Source of the DNA: Cyclobacterium sp. SYSU L10401
GTDB lineage: Bacteria > Bacteroidota > Bacteroidia > Cytophagales > Cyclobacteriaceae
NCBI RefSeq assembly: GCF_010993705.1
Contig: NZ_WOFO01000005.1
Coordinates: 1 to 64,000 of the forward strand
Direction of reading: 5' to 3'
Length of the DNA stretch: 64,000 nt
The translations under genes were made by a program, and so were the position numbers. The notes under the pieces were generated by a model, which did no database searches, had not been told where the DNA came from, and was given only the letters and a program-made list of their open reading frames with translations. This document shows, piece after piece, positions 9,347 through 19,300 of this stretch (position 1 is its first letter; every line of letters begins with the position of its first letter).

Positions 9347-12300
9347 TGTTCACCAGTTGCTTGAATAGTAGCACCACCATGTTTTGTCACTCGTGGCCGT
9401 GTTGAAATTTTTAAAGGTTTAGCCGAAATACTTCGCTCAGTTGCCTTAGTGGCCCATAGAAAGCCTTCACCTGGAGATAATGAACTCATATCTGATGGAG
9501 AAAGACTGGATAACTGAGTGACTGATTTTTGAATATGCTTCAACCACTGGGGGCTGTTAAACTTATGAAGTAGAACGATTGAACTAAGCTCGATAATTTC
9601 ATTTGGCAAGCTTGGAGGGTCTTGACTCGCAATCATGATGCTAACACCTTTGTGTCTCATCTCTCTAATTGCGGTAACTATGTTGCCAGTTAAATCCTTA
9701 TTATCCATGTATTTGTGTGCCTCATCAAAAACGATAAACTTATTAAAGTGCTTTCCATTTACATTTTTAACAGCTGAGAAAATATTCAGCATTATCACAA
9801 ACAGGCCCAGGGCCTCATCCTTGACAATAAACTCGTCTCGGAGGTCAACAATGATTAATCTGCCTGGCTTTAGGGTGTCTCGTAAAATGAATTTATCATC
9901 AATGTACTCACGAGCGAAGCTCAATTTCTGTTTTGCTAATGCTTTTTGATTGGTGGATAGTAATAAAGAATCCTCAACTGCTTGAGCAATACCATCAAGA
10001 GTCAAATCACGTCTAAGTTCTTTCATGATCGCCTTGAGTTGCTTGATGTACGTGGAATCATTCCCAATTGCGCCAAGAAGGAACATCCAATCTTGAACGT
10101 TTAACTCTTTTGAATTAAAGGCAATAGGCAATACTTCAATTGATGGGTATTCTGCTTTCCTTTCTTCTATTTTGTCCTTTGGAGTCAAGATAATCACATC
10201 TTCAATGCTGTCCGGTTCAGCTCCGTATCTTTCACGAAGTTTTGAGAGTTCTGTTTTTTTATCGTTGGGGCTTTTCATTGAAGTGAACTCAGGCTCATAA
10301 TCCATGCTTTCGCTATAGTGAAATATTACTCCTGCTAGTGGTGCTGGAAGTAGGTTTATATGGTTGAATTGCTTCAATACCATCTCTGAGATTGTACCAA
10401 TAGTGTAGCTTTTACCGCCACCTTGGACACCAAATAGGCTGATAGTGTTAGTTTCACTAAGGTCAATTGCTATTTTCTTACCATGAATGCTTTCGCCAAG
10501 GATTCCATATTGGTCGCTTGGAGAATTTTTACCAATAAGAATGTCATAATCCGGTGGTGTAACATTGAATTGATCTTCGTTGGAAATAGGTTCAGAATCT
10601 TCTAAACCAACCTGATTATCAATTGATGTAGAGGGACTTGCTGATGTAATATCGGGAGAATCATCTACTGGTATTTCGATTCCACCATCTTCATGATCCG
10701 GCTTGTCATCCTTCTGATCTATCGGTTCTTTGGATTTTAGTTTTTGGATGAATGGCCTAAGCTTGGTATTAATACCAACCGCTTCACTTAACTCACTATC
10801 CAGTTGATGATCTTCAAGACGTTTTGTGTTTAAATCGGAATCCGGATCAAGAATTTGTTCAATTAACTTATCTCCAAATGTGAAGAATGTGAGATCGTTG
10901 TCAATTTCTTCTTTATAATACTTTTGATCTGCCGAAAAATTGAAAATCAAACCAAGTTGCTTAAACCTCAACTTGAACCCTTGATGAAGCAACTGCAAAA
11001 ACGCATTATAACTTGCGAAAGCATTTTCTGTCAAATATTCATAACGATACGCACGTTCAATGTAGAAGCCTAAGAGGGACTTTAACTCCTTATTTTTAAT
11101 CTCTCTGTCCAGTCTATCAAAAGACATTTCATATTCTGGGTCAAAGTGCAGTCTTAGAGCAGTTATTGTGTTCTCAATTTGCTCTTTCATCTTACTCTTT
11201 AAATCTCCGTTCTCAGCAGATCCAATACTTTTTCTGCACTTTATCTCAATTACAGTGAATTGTATTTCTCTTGTTTCCGGATCAATCGAGACTAAAAGAT
11301 TATCAGCTCGGCTTTTACTTTCTGATGGGAGATTTTCAAATAGGTTATGGTGTAAATCAATTGGAATTAGAAATGATTCTTCTAAAAGCCCTTTTTTTTC
11401 CAAAACCCTCTTGGTGAAAGCTGAACCGATTACCTCAAATGCTTTGTTCTTTGAAGAGTTTAATTGGAGTACTAATGAACTGGAAACTGCTCTGAGATCT
11501 TCAAGAAGAATCTTAACCTTCTTCTCATCCTCTGGTTTATGTATATCAATGTTGAACTCCTGAAAATGCGGCCCGAGTAGTCCAAGAACTTCAGATGTCG
11601 GTCTTGTTGTGAGATAAGAGGATATTCCTGTTATCTCTTCACCAGGAACAAAGTCTAATAAAAATGGAATTTTTCCATCCTTAGAGGGTTGATCGAAAAC
11701 CTGAGGACCAAGATTTTTATCAAATGTTATTACCCAATCAGAAAAATCATGCAGATGGGTAAGAAGGACTTTATCCTTATCGTTCAAACGAAGCTGAGTA
11801 GAAGGTATTGATTCCGTGAATCTTGAAGCTAATGCCCCGGCGATGAAAGATTGAAGGTTATTGAAAAGACTGACACCACAAGTACCTGAATCTTTATAAT
11901 CTGGCATTACCTCATTTCCCTGCAAATACCTATTCCATTTAATTTCAGATCCGATATCATTTACAGCAATCGTTGGAGTTGCGATAAGACCATTCAAATA
12001 GAAATTACGATCAAGTTTATGTGGTTTGATCAGTTCTACAGTAATTGGAAATGGGCTTATTAGAAAGCTTAAATGAGAAGAATACTGAGAAGGAGATTTA
12101 AGATAATCCGAGATACTATTGATTGAAAATCGCATCTTGGGAAATAGACGATTGGCTGAAGGTTGTGAGAATGCCTCAGCTTCTTCAGATATATTTGATT
12201 CTGGATTAATCAGGGTGCGAAGAGCTTCTCCATGTTCAATTATTTTGTCATCTCCTTTGAAAATTCGAACTTCATATTTTATGTTCTGAAAGTTCGTCTC

Positions 12301-14757
12301 TCTTTCTAATTCTACCAAGGAATCTGCAAAAACACCTGCATCACCAGCATTTATTAGATTTATAATCAGTTTGTCGGTATAAGGGTGTTGGGATAAATAA
12401 TTTTTGATGTGGCGAACGACCAACTTTTGACTAATCTCGGTTTCGACATAGTTGTCTTTAGTGATGTTAAAAAGTTGTCTGAAATAGTGCTTCATTTGAC
12501 GGGATACAGACGTCATCCCATTTTTGGACTCTTCTGAAAGTACATTGAGATAAAAGCCCCAACCAAATGCTAATTCACCGGAGTAGTGATAGCTTTTAAA
12601 TGTGTTGGGTTCAACTAGAACCAAGGGATTGTTTTCTGGAGATAACTGACCCTCGAATAATTCTGATAATCCTTTATTCCATGCGGACTTATAACCTTCA
12701 TATTCACTTGTGCTTTTTTCCCATGTGAGGAATACATCAATCAACTGCACCCACCAGGCTAGTCTTAAAGGATGAATAGGGGATAAAAGAAGCGCCTCAG
12801 TTGGCTTTCCATCTGGCAGCTTCGTTTTTATTTTAACCATATCAAGCATTTGAACTTCAGCAAGAAAATCCTGAATGGTAGATTTCTCATCATCAGTTGT
12901 TTCTTCATCTGAAATCTGACTGTGAAGTTTTGCAATCCAAGTGGTAAGTTTTTGGATGTATGTTCTTATTGATTCAGAAATGAACATGATGTTGGTGGTC
13001 TCAAATACTCCGTTTTCATCGTCATTCGAAGATTTAATTTGATCGAAGATTTCAGATCGTAGTTTGAGAATGTCTTGCGGTATTAGTGTAGAAATTTCAC
13101 TTGGAATGAAACTTATGGATTCAAAAACTACTGCAGAAGAATTGCTCTTTAAAGTTGCCTTCACATGACCAATGCTGCTTCCGTTTTTTAGAAATGCATC
13201 TTCAATACTTCTGAGTTTTGAAGACAAATTGACCTGATAATTATGCTTGTCAGAATAGTTAATGTGAAAGGTCGAAGTATGCTTAGTGTAATCTGTGAGC
13301 CAGATATTTGATGTTTCAGAAGATTGAGGTACTTCAGGGTCTGAGCCTGATCTTAACTTGTCAATTCTGAATTTAAAAAACGCCTGTAGGACATTGTTTA
13401 GTTTGTCTTTGCGCTGGTTTTCTTCTCGTTCGGTGTTTTCTTCAACTACATAGTAAAAATCGTCTGAATCACAGGTTAACTTATACGGAAAGCTGCTCTT
13501 GGATTTACTTTGATCTTCTGATTTAGAAGCTTCCCAAGCGGATTGAATTTTTATGTCTTTAAAATCGTCATCTCCATTAAGGATATTTCCATGTTCATCC
13601 TCAGCCCATATTTTAAAAAAATATGAGCCTTCTTCCATTGTATTTGGACTTAACTCAACGGTAGCTTCTCGGTATGGCCTGTTAGAATTTGAGTTTTTGA
13701 TTTTGCGAAGCACTTGTATTTCCTCACCAGCTGCACCATCTACAGCCATTAAAATCACCTTAAAGTATTTCAGGTCTGAAATGTCTTTTGGGTTTTGGTT
13801 CGTTGAGAAGCGAACCTTGACTTTTGAAGTTGAGTTTGGCTGTGCTTTTAAAACGTTTTTCCCTTCTTCAATTGTGAAATCTGTAGACCTAATTTCCTCG
13901 GTAGTAAGTTTAATATGAGTGAAATCAAGATCAGGAATTTGCCAATTAGAGAAATTGAGATTAGGATAGCTTTTGTAAATTATCCTGCATATGTCTTCTG
14001 AACTTCTTGCATCACTTTCTGACTTTATGAAATTCACTAAATCTTTCTGAAGCGTATTGGGTTCGAGAGGTAGTTCAGCTATTCTGTCGTATAAGGGTTT
14101 ATGAAAAGAGCCTAATAGGGATATACTTTCAAGGTTAAAATTGAGCCTTGAACGTATTTTATCATGTTCCTTAATCAGCGTGCAATCAGGGATTAAGTCT
14201 AATAGGTAGATGTTGTTTCCGATTGTTTCTGCATTGTAACCTTGCTCTTCAAGAGAGAGCAGATAATCGATAACATAGACAGCATCTCCATGAAGAATAT
14301 CTAGATAACCAAGTATTTCATTTTTGATAATATGATTAAATTCTGACGGTACACTATTAAGTAACTCTTCCTTGAGTTTATGCTCAATACCTTCAAGTGA
14401 AATATCTTTGAAAGTTGCGTTTCCATAAGAGTCTTCGGCGGCTGTTCTGCTATTAGATGGAATTAATACAAGGAGTGGTGCATCCTGCTTATTTCGAAAC
14501 TCTATGAGTTTGGTAGCAGTGATAAATCTGGAGTCCGAGCTGGATTGCTCAGAAACGATGAAAGTATTAATGTTAGGATATTTTTCACGAATCAATTCCC
14601 ACAAGAACTCCAACTCGGACATTCCAAGGCCAGTGATTTTCATGCAATGTCCTTGAATCGCCTTACTTAAATCATCATGATACAATTCCAGTATCAAGTT
14701 AATGATTCGCTTATAATAGGTATTTATAGATGAGGTTAATTCCATTCTACTAAGCAT
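9343..14757 (-). CDS. mad8: Giant ATPase with PD-(D/E)xK-like region and C-terminal HerA/FtsK motor; MAD8-like
   Basis: 1804-aa soluble protein. The C-terminal 400 residues are a HerA/VirD4-type ATPase: Walker A GVQGGGKSYTIG (~1441), Walker B FIVFDEAHKYM (~1675), then IMIASQDPPSLP as the sensor region. Around residue 1150-1180, ADNLLVSID followed by FTVIEIKCRKS gives a plausible PD-(D/E)xK nuclease core (D...E-x-K). A Ser/Asp-rich linker (~1330-1400) separates the two. The long N-terminal part has no motif I can name. I match it to the methylation-associated defence ATP-binding protein MAD8 and note likeness to DptH/BrxHII-type proteins. It overlaps the gene before by 8 bp and the one after by 4 bp. 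An internal Met5 is an alternative start. Confidence 0.8.
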   Translation of the reverse strand: MLSRMELTSSINTYYKRIINLILELYHDDLSKAIQGHCMKITGLGMSELEFLWELIREKYPNINTFIVSEQSSSDSRFITATKLIEFRNKQDAPLLVLIPSNSRTAAEDSYGNATFKDISLEGIEHKLKEELLNSVPSEFNHIIKNEILGYLDILHGDAVYVIDYLLSLEEQGYNAETIGNNIYLLDLIPDCTLIKEHDKIRSRLNFNLESISLLGSFHKPLYDRIAELPLEPNTLQKDLVNFIKSESDARSSEDICRIIYKSYPNLNFSNWQIPDLDFTHIKLTTEEIRSTDFTIEEGKNVLKAQPNSTSKVKVRFSTNQNPKDISDLKYFKVILMAVDGAAGEEIQVLRKIKNSNSNRPYREATVELSPNTMEEGSYFFKIWAEDEHGNILNGDDDFKDIKIQSAWEASKSEDQSKSKSSFPYKLTCDSDDFYYVVEENTEREENQRKDKLNNVLQAFFKFRIDKLRSGSDPEVPQSSETSNIWLTDYTKHTSTFHINYSDKHNYQVNLSSKLRSIEDAFLKNGSSIGHVKATLKSNSSAVVFESISFIPSEISTLIPQDILKLRSEIFDQIKSSNDDENGVFETTNIMFISESIRTYIQKLTTWIAKLHSQISDEETTDDEKSTIQDFLAEVQMLDMVKIKTKLPDGKPTEALLLSPIHPLRLAWWVQLIDVFLTWEKSTSEYEGYKSAWNKGLSELFEGQLSPENNPLVLVEPNTFKSYHYSGELAFGWGFYLNVLSEESKNGMTSVSRQMKHYFRQLFNITKDNYVETEISQKLVVRHIKNYLSQHPYTDKLIINLINAGDAGVFADSLVELERETNFQNIKYEVRIFKGDDKIIEHGEALRTLINPESNISEEAEAFSQPSANRLFPKMRFSINSISDYLKSPSQYSSHLSFLISPFPITVELIKPHKLDRNFYLNGLIATPTIAVNDIGSEIKWNRYLQGNEVMPDYKDSGTCGVSLFNNLQSFIAGALASRFTESIPSTQLRLNDKDKVLLTHLHDFSDWVITFDKNLGPQVFDQPSKDGKIPFLLDFVPGEEITGISSYLTTRPTSEVLGLLGPHFQEFNIDIHKPEDEKKVKILLEDLRAVSSSLVLQLNSSKNKAFEVIGSAFTKRVLEKKGLLEESFLIPIDLHHNLFENLPSESKSRADNLLVSIDPETREIQFTVIEIKCRKSIGSAENGDLKSKMKEQIENTITALRLHFDPEYEMSFDRLDREIKNKELKSLLGFYIERAYRYEYLTENAFASYNAFLQLLHQGFKLRFKQLGLIFNFSADQKYYKEEIDNDLTFFTFGDKLIEQILDPDSDLNTKRLEDHQLDSELSEAVGINTKLRPFIQKLKSKEPIDQKDDKPDHEDGGIEIPVDDSPDITSASPSTSIDNQVGLEDSEPISNEDQFNVTPPDYDILIGKNSPSDQYGILGESIHGKKIAIDLSETNTISLFGVQGGGKSYTIGTISEMVLKQFNHINLLPAPLAGVIFHYSESMDYEPEFTSMKSPNDKKTELSKLRERYGAEPDSIEDVIILTPKDKIEERKAEYPSIEVLPIAFNSKELNVQDWMFLLGAIGNDSTYIKQLKAIMKELRRDLTLDGIAQAVEDSLLLSTNQKALAKQKLSFAREYIDDKFILRDTLKPGRLIIVDLRDEFIVKDEALGLFVIMLNIFSAVKNVNGKHFNKFIVFDEAHKYMDNKDLTGNIVTAIREMRHKGVSIMIASQDPPSLPNEIIELSSIVLLHKFNSPQWLKHIQKSVTQLSSLSPSDMSSLSPGEGFLWATKATERSISAKPLKISTRPRVTKHGGATIQATGEQ

Positions 14758-16309
14758 TTAATTCGTAACGTGGTCTAATTCTTTGAAGAATGTAGGCATC
14801 ACTTAGATCGTTATAAAATCCAATTTGTCTGAGTTTCAATTTGAACGCCTCCACATTTTCTTTAAAGGCTAAATGAGTATTCAGATCTGCATCTTTAAAG
14901 CGGTCTTCAGAAAGTCCGTTTATTATTAGACCATACCGATCTCTGATTTTTTGGATCAATTCTTCAATGGATAAACTTTTAGTATGAAAGTCCTTTCCGT
15001 CTGATTCTAAAACCAGAATTTGAACAAGTGTTTCAAGCAAGCGGGTACCAAGAACGTATCTTCTTGGATGTTTCTTACTCCGTCCTTGGGCCATAATTCC
15101 TCTCTCATTATTTTTTTGAGAGAGGTTGTCTATTAATTGCATGTGGTAGCGGAACTGGTAATTACCTCTTGCTTTTAAGATAAGCTCGATGTATCGGTCA
15201 AAATAGGTTTCTTCATATTTCACCAAGTCTTGAATTAATTCCTTGTCATCATCATCAAGCGTACTATACAGGATATCCCATTGAGTTTCAAAATAGATTT
15301 CAAATTCTTGGGGTTTATTTTTCAGAAGTTCTAGGGCTTTGCCCAAATGTTCTGAATTGGTTTTTTCCAGTCTTAGTCGTCTAAGTGCAGCGTTTACCTG
15401 GAATGTGGACTTGATATAGTCATTAACATTGTTGCCCAAATTTTCAGCTTCCTCAGCTGACATTTTTGCAATTCTACTCTCAAAATCGTCAGTTGCATCA
15501 ACCACAATACTCCAGTCGACTCTTGAAGTATCCGTACCATTTTCCACCATTTGAGGTAAGGTGAAAATCAGTTTTTGGATATAGATAGATAGATGAAAAG
15601 AAGTAATAGTTTTTAGGTATTCAATAAGTACATTTCTAGGGAGTTTTTCCTTATAAACCAAGAGACGCCTCACATCATCACAATACAGTTCTGCTTGCTC
15701 ATTTAAAAGTGGTCTTATTTGATTTAAACTGGAACTACTATCAAGGAATCCGGGCTTTACATTCTTAATGACATGAAGCAATCCAAGACTGTCAACATCA
15801 AGCTCGTTCCCTAGATTTATTTTGCTTGTAGTTTGATCCCAGCCTTCCATAAGAAAGCTTTTCAAGTCATCCCGAACGGTAGGGTTCGCACCAAGCATAA
15901 GATAAACCTGATCTGCAGTATTATAGTCTCTTGTATTAGTCGCATTTCTTACCCTATAACTTTCCAAGTGGATTGGTCTTAAAGAGGAGATTTTCTCTTT
16001 GTCTAAATTCCCTCTATAAACCATGTTGACCAAATTACTGCGCATCCATAGCACTGCTGCTTCCGGGTTGTTGTTAAACCCAGTAATAGAACCTTCCTCC
16101 TCAAGTTTAGAAAATACACGCTTTAACGTCTCAAGGTCAATAAAGGAATTACTCCCCGCTCTGGCTCGCTGCTTGGGACGAATTCCATTATGCTTTAATA
16201 GCATGAAAAGATTTACCAAAGTGTTGTCAATATTCACCGCCTTGGCATCAGCTGTAAATATCAGCTCGTTGCGAAATATGCTCTCTTCTTTATTCAGTTT
16301 AATTGCCAT
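14750..16309 (-). CDS. mad7: MAD7-like protein of unknown biochemical role
   Basis: 519 residues, soluble, largely helical in appearance, with no catalytic motif that I can see. It begins MAIKLNKEESIFRNELIFTA and contains an early helical region that could be winged-helix-like (ETLKRVFSKLEEEGSITGF). The MAD7 name is from its position between the NERD-kinase gene and the HerA-type ATPase gene and from overall character, not from a diagnostic motif. It starts 2 bp after the kinase gene stop and overlaps the ATPase gene by 8 bp, so it should be made in step with both. Confidence 0.65.
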   Translation of the reverse strand: MAIKLNKEESIFRNELIFTADAKAVNIDNTLVNLFMLLKHNGIRPKQRARAGSNSFIDLETLKRVFSKLEEEGSITGFNNNPEAAVLWMRSNLVNMVYRGNLDKEKISSLRPIHLESYRVRNATNTRDYNTADQVYLMLGANPTVRDDLKSFLMEGWDQTTSKINLGNELDVDSLGLLHVIKNVKPGFLDSSSSLNQIRPLLNEQAELYCDDVRRLLVYKEKLPRNVLIEYLKTITSFHLSIYIQKLIFTLPQMVENGTDTSRVDWSIVVDATDDFESRIAKMSAEEAENLGNNVNDYIKSTFQVNAALRRLRLEKTNSEHLGKALELLKNKPQEFEIYFETQWDILYSTLDDDDKELIQDLVKYEETYFDRYIELILKARGNYQFRYHMQLIDNLSQKNNERGIMAQGRSKKHPRRYVLGTRLLETLVQILVLESDGKDFHTKSLSIEELIQKIRDRYGLIINGLSEDRFKDADLNTHLAFKENVEAFKLKLRQIGFYNDLSDAYILQRIRPRYELNA

Positions 16310-16311
16310 AA

Positions 16312-19300
16312 CTATAATTCCATTGGTTCAATGTAAAGTCTGCTCTCTTCATCCTTACTAATTCTGTAAAACTCCATGTTGTCACTGGTAACTACAACTT
16401 CATTGTAGCTAAGATTTTCCAGAAGGTTTTTGAAAATGATCAATTCAATAAATTTCCCTCTCAGGTCATTCAATGAAGGACTAAAACCTTGTTGAATGAA
16501 ATATAGCATTTCGTACAAATCCAAAGAAATAGTAAGCTTGATGTGCTTTTTAGACCTATGTCTGAAAGTGAGGCTGTCCGGTTCATACTCTAAATATTTA
16601 ACCAAATGATCCGTTCTATTCACGTACAACTCAAAATCATCTAAGTCAAACAAGCGGAAAGATTTACTTAAAGGATCTCTGATTTCGGTGGATGCCAATA
16701 CCAAATAGTCCTTATCAATTCCAGGATTATCGCACCCTTCATTTAGAGAAATAGCTCTTGAAATACTGGCTTTTGTGTAGTTCTCAGCGTCACCTTTTTC
16801 AAGAACTTTTACGAACTTGTAAACCGAGTGGTACGGTAGACGGAGTAAGTAGGAGGGAAACTGTGCTTCTTCTGAAGCAGCATCACCTTTTACAAAGCCA
16901 TTTTTAATAGTCAGTAATTCTGATTTCCCTTCAAAATATTGATGACGAATGAAGTTCTTTTGGATACCACGGATTCTCTTAACATTCGTGTCATCTTGTT
17001 CATGAGCTGGCACCCATATTTTATTGTTGTTAAACTCATCAATTAAGTCAATCCCTCTTTCAGCAAATTCCAAATAATCATTCGATTGGTGATTTCCAAA
17101 GAATAAATCGCGATCTCTATCAGGAATAGCGACTTCTCCAATGTCAGTTTCACGGAGCAGTTTTATTAGCCTATCCTGATTTCCTGAATCCTCAATAGAT
17201 GGGTCGGTAATGTTAAAATAATAGTGCTGCCAATAATTCTCGGGTATATCAATATTTTCAGCATACAATTTTTCTATATCAGAACACTCATGATCTCTGG
17301 TAAGCGAGAAAGCAATAAAAGATCTTAGATCACGCATGGTAATGTGCAGTTCTCTCTTGAGCCCAGCAGTCCTGAGTAGCCATTCCATTCGTGAGATGAC
17401 TTCTTCACCCATCGCAGGATCATTGAAGGAATCCACATTATACTTAATAAAACACTTATTCGCTAAATCACAACCTTCACATTTGGTCCAAAGCTCTTTT
17501 TTGGTGAGTGCCTTGATTTGCTTTCTAAAGAGGCTTGGTTCTTTATCATCTAGCGCAGCAACGGATCTTAGGTTTAAATTGATAATCATCAACCCGCCAG
17601 GCAAGTTGTGATGGCCTTCGTTGTAGAAGTAGTTTTCAATAGTATCATGTAAAGGTTTGTGCTTGGTGGAGGTCTTTAAGAACTCAACTAACCTACCTTC
17701 ATTGATTGCTATTATTCTTCCTTCTTTAGCATCGTTGTAGTTTGCCGTGTTTTCGAACGGTTCAAAAAAGGATTCTAAAACGTCATTATTGGCTCTTTCA
17801 TCTTCATCTTGTGAACCATCATAGTTACTTTCGAAGTTGATTCCATTGATCCTAAATTTTGCACCATTTTTATGTTCCTGATGATTTAGTTCTTTGATAG
17901 CGTTGTCATACTCAATACGTTTGATGAAGGCGGTTTTACCATCACCAGCGTTTCCAGTGATAATAAGCAGCTTGTATTTCCCATCAAGTATATCCGGGAG
18001 AAGTTTTTTATCAAGTTTCGATGGAGTGTAAGTCAGCTTGTCAAATTCATTGACATTTTCACTTGCCCTTGTACCAAAGTTTCCGTTTCTGGATTGACTA
18101 TATAAGGAATTGATATACTCAATAAAATCAAGCCCTTTCACTTCAATTTTATAGGCATTTAACTTTTGCTTGTGTTCTTCAAAAACCTGAAGCAGCCCTT
18201 CGTGTAGGCGTTGAATATTGCCATCAGTAAAATTTCTCGCTCCTCCTTTCCAAAAGGGCTTATAAATGATAATCTCGCTATCAACTTTAAGCGTTAATTC
18301 AATCATTTCTCCAAGTGAAAGGCTGTTGCGATAGGTTGAAAGTTTATCCTTAAAGCGGTCGAAGTTGTTTAGGATCGTCTTCTCAAGTTCGAAGAAAGTG
18401 GCCATCTTATCAAACAACTTGACTCTCAATCCTGGTTGAGAAATCATCAACTCTACGTGATAAAGCTGATTGTCATTTGTGATGGATTTCTCTTCATTTA
18501 TGCTCGCCTCCAAAATGCCGTCTTCTCCGATCTCAATAAGCGCATCCATCATTTGTTGGGCGTTCTGGAAACGATTTTCGACTCTTGGATTGATCGCTTT
18601 ATGAATGAAGCTGGCGAATGCTTTGGAGATCCGTGGTTCTATTTCCTTAGGATTGACTGGGTCAATACTTAAAACAGGCATTTTTTTGGGTGCCCAAGGA
18701 TATTGCTTGCAGATTAACTCATATAGAGTTATTCCTAAGGCAAACGTGTCAGCAGAAGTATCCCAGTTCACTTTATAGCCATCAGTGATTAAGTCTGGAG
18801 CCAAATAGGGATTAGTACCAACAAAATCCTGATTATCATTTGCGAAAGAAGCCACATTAAAGTCAATGAGGACAAACCTCTTTTGGTTATCCCAAACTAT
18901 ATTTTGAGGTTTAATATCTCTGTGCAAAATCGGCTTTTCAAGACTTTGCATAGAAACCAACGCACTCAGAATATCCTGAGCCACTTGAAATACTCGGTAT
19001 ATAGGTAGTTTGGCATCAGTTCGAGCATAAACACTCAAATTTTCACCATCCAAATACTCCATAACTGTATAGAATTGGCCACTTGGAGCTTCATCATTCC
19101 AAACGAATTTCACAATGTTATTATGACTCAACTCCTTAAGTGCACTATACTCGTCAATTACAGAATTGGCATTAACGCTTTCGTGAAAAAGTTTTAGTGT
19201 AAAATATTTATCCTGCAAACGGTGCTTGACTTTGAATACGCGTGAATAGCCGCCTTTGCCTAGAACTTGATGTATGATGTAAACTCCTAACCGATCTCCC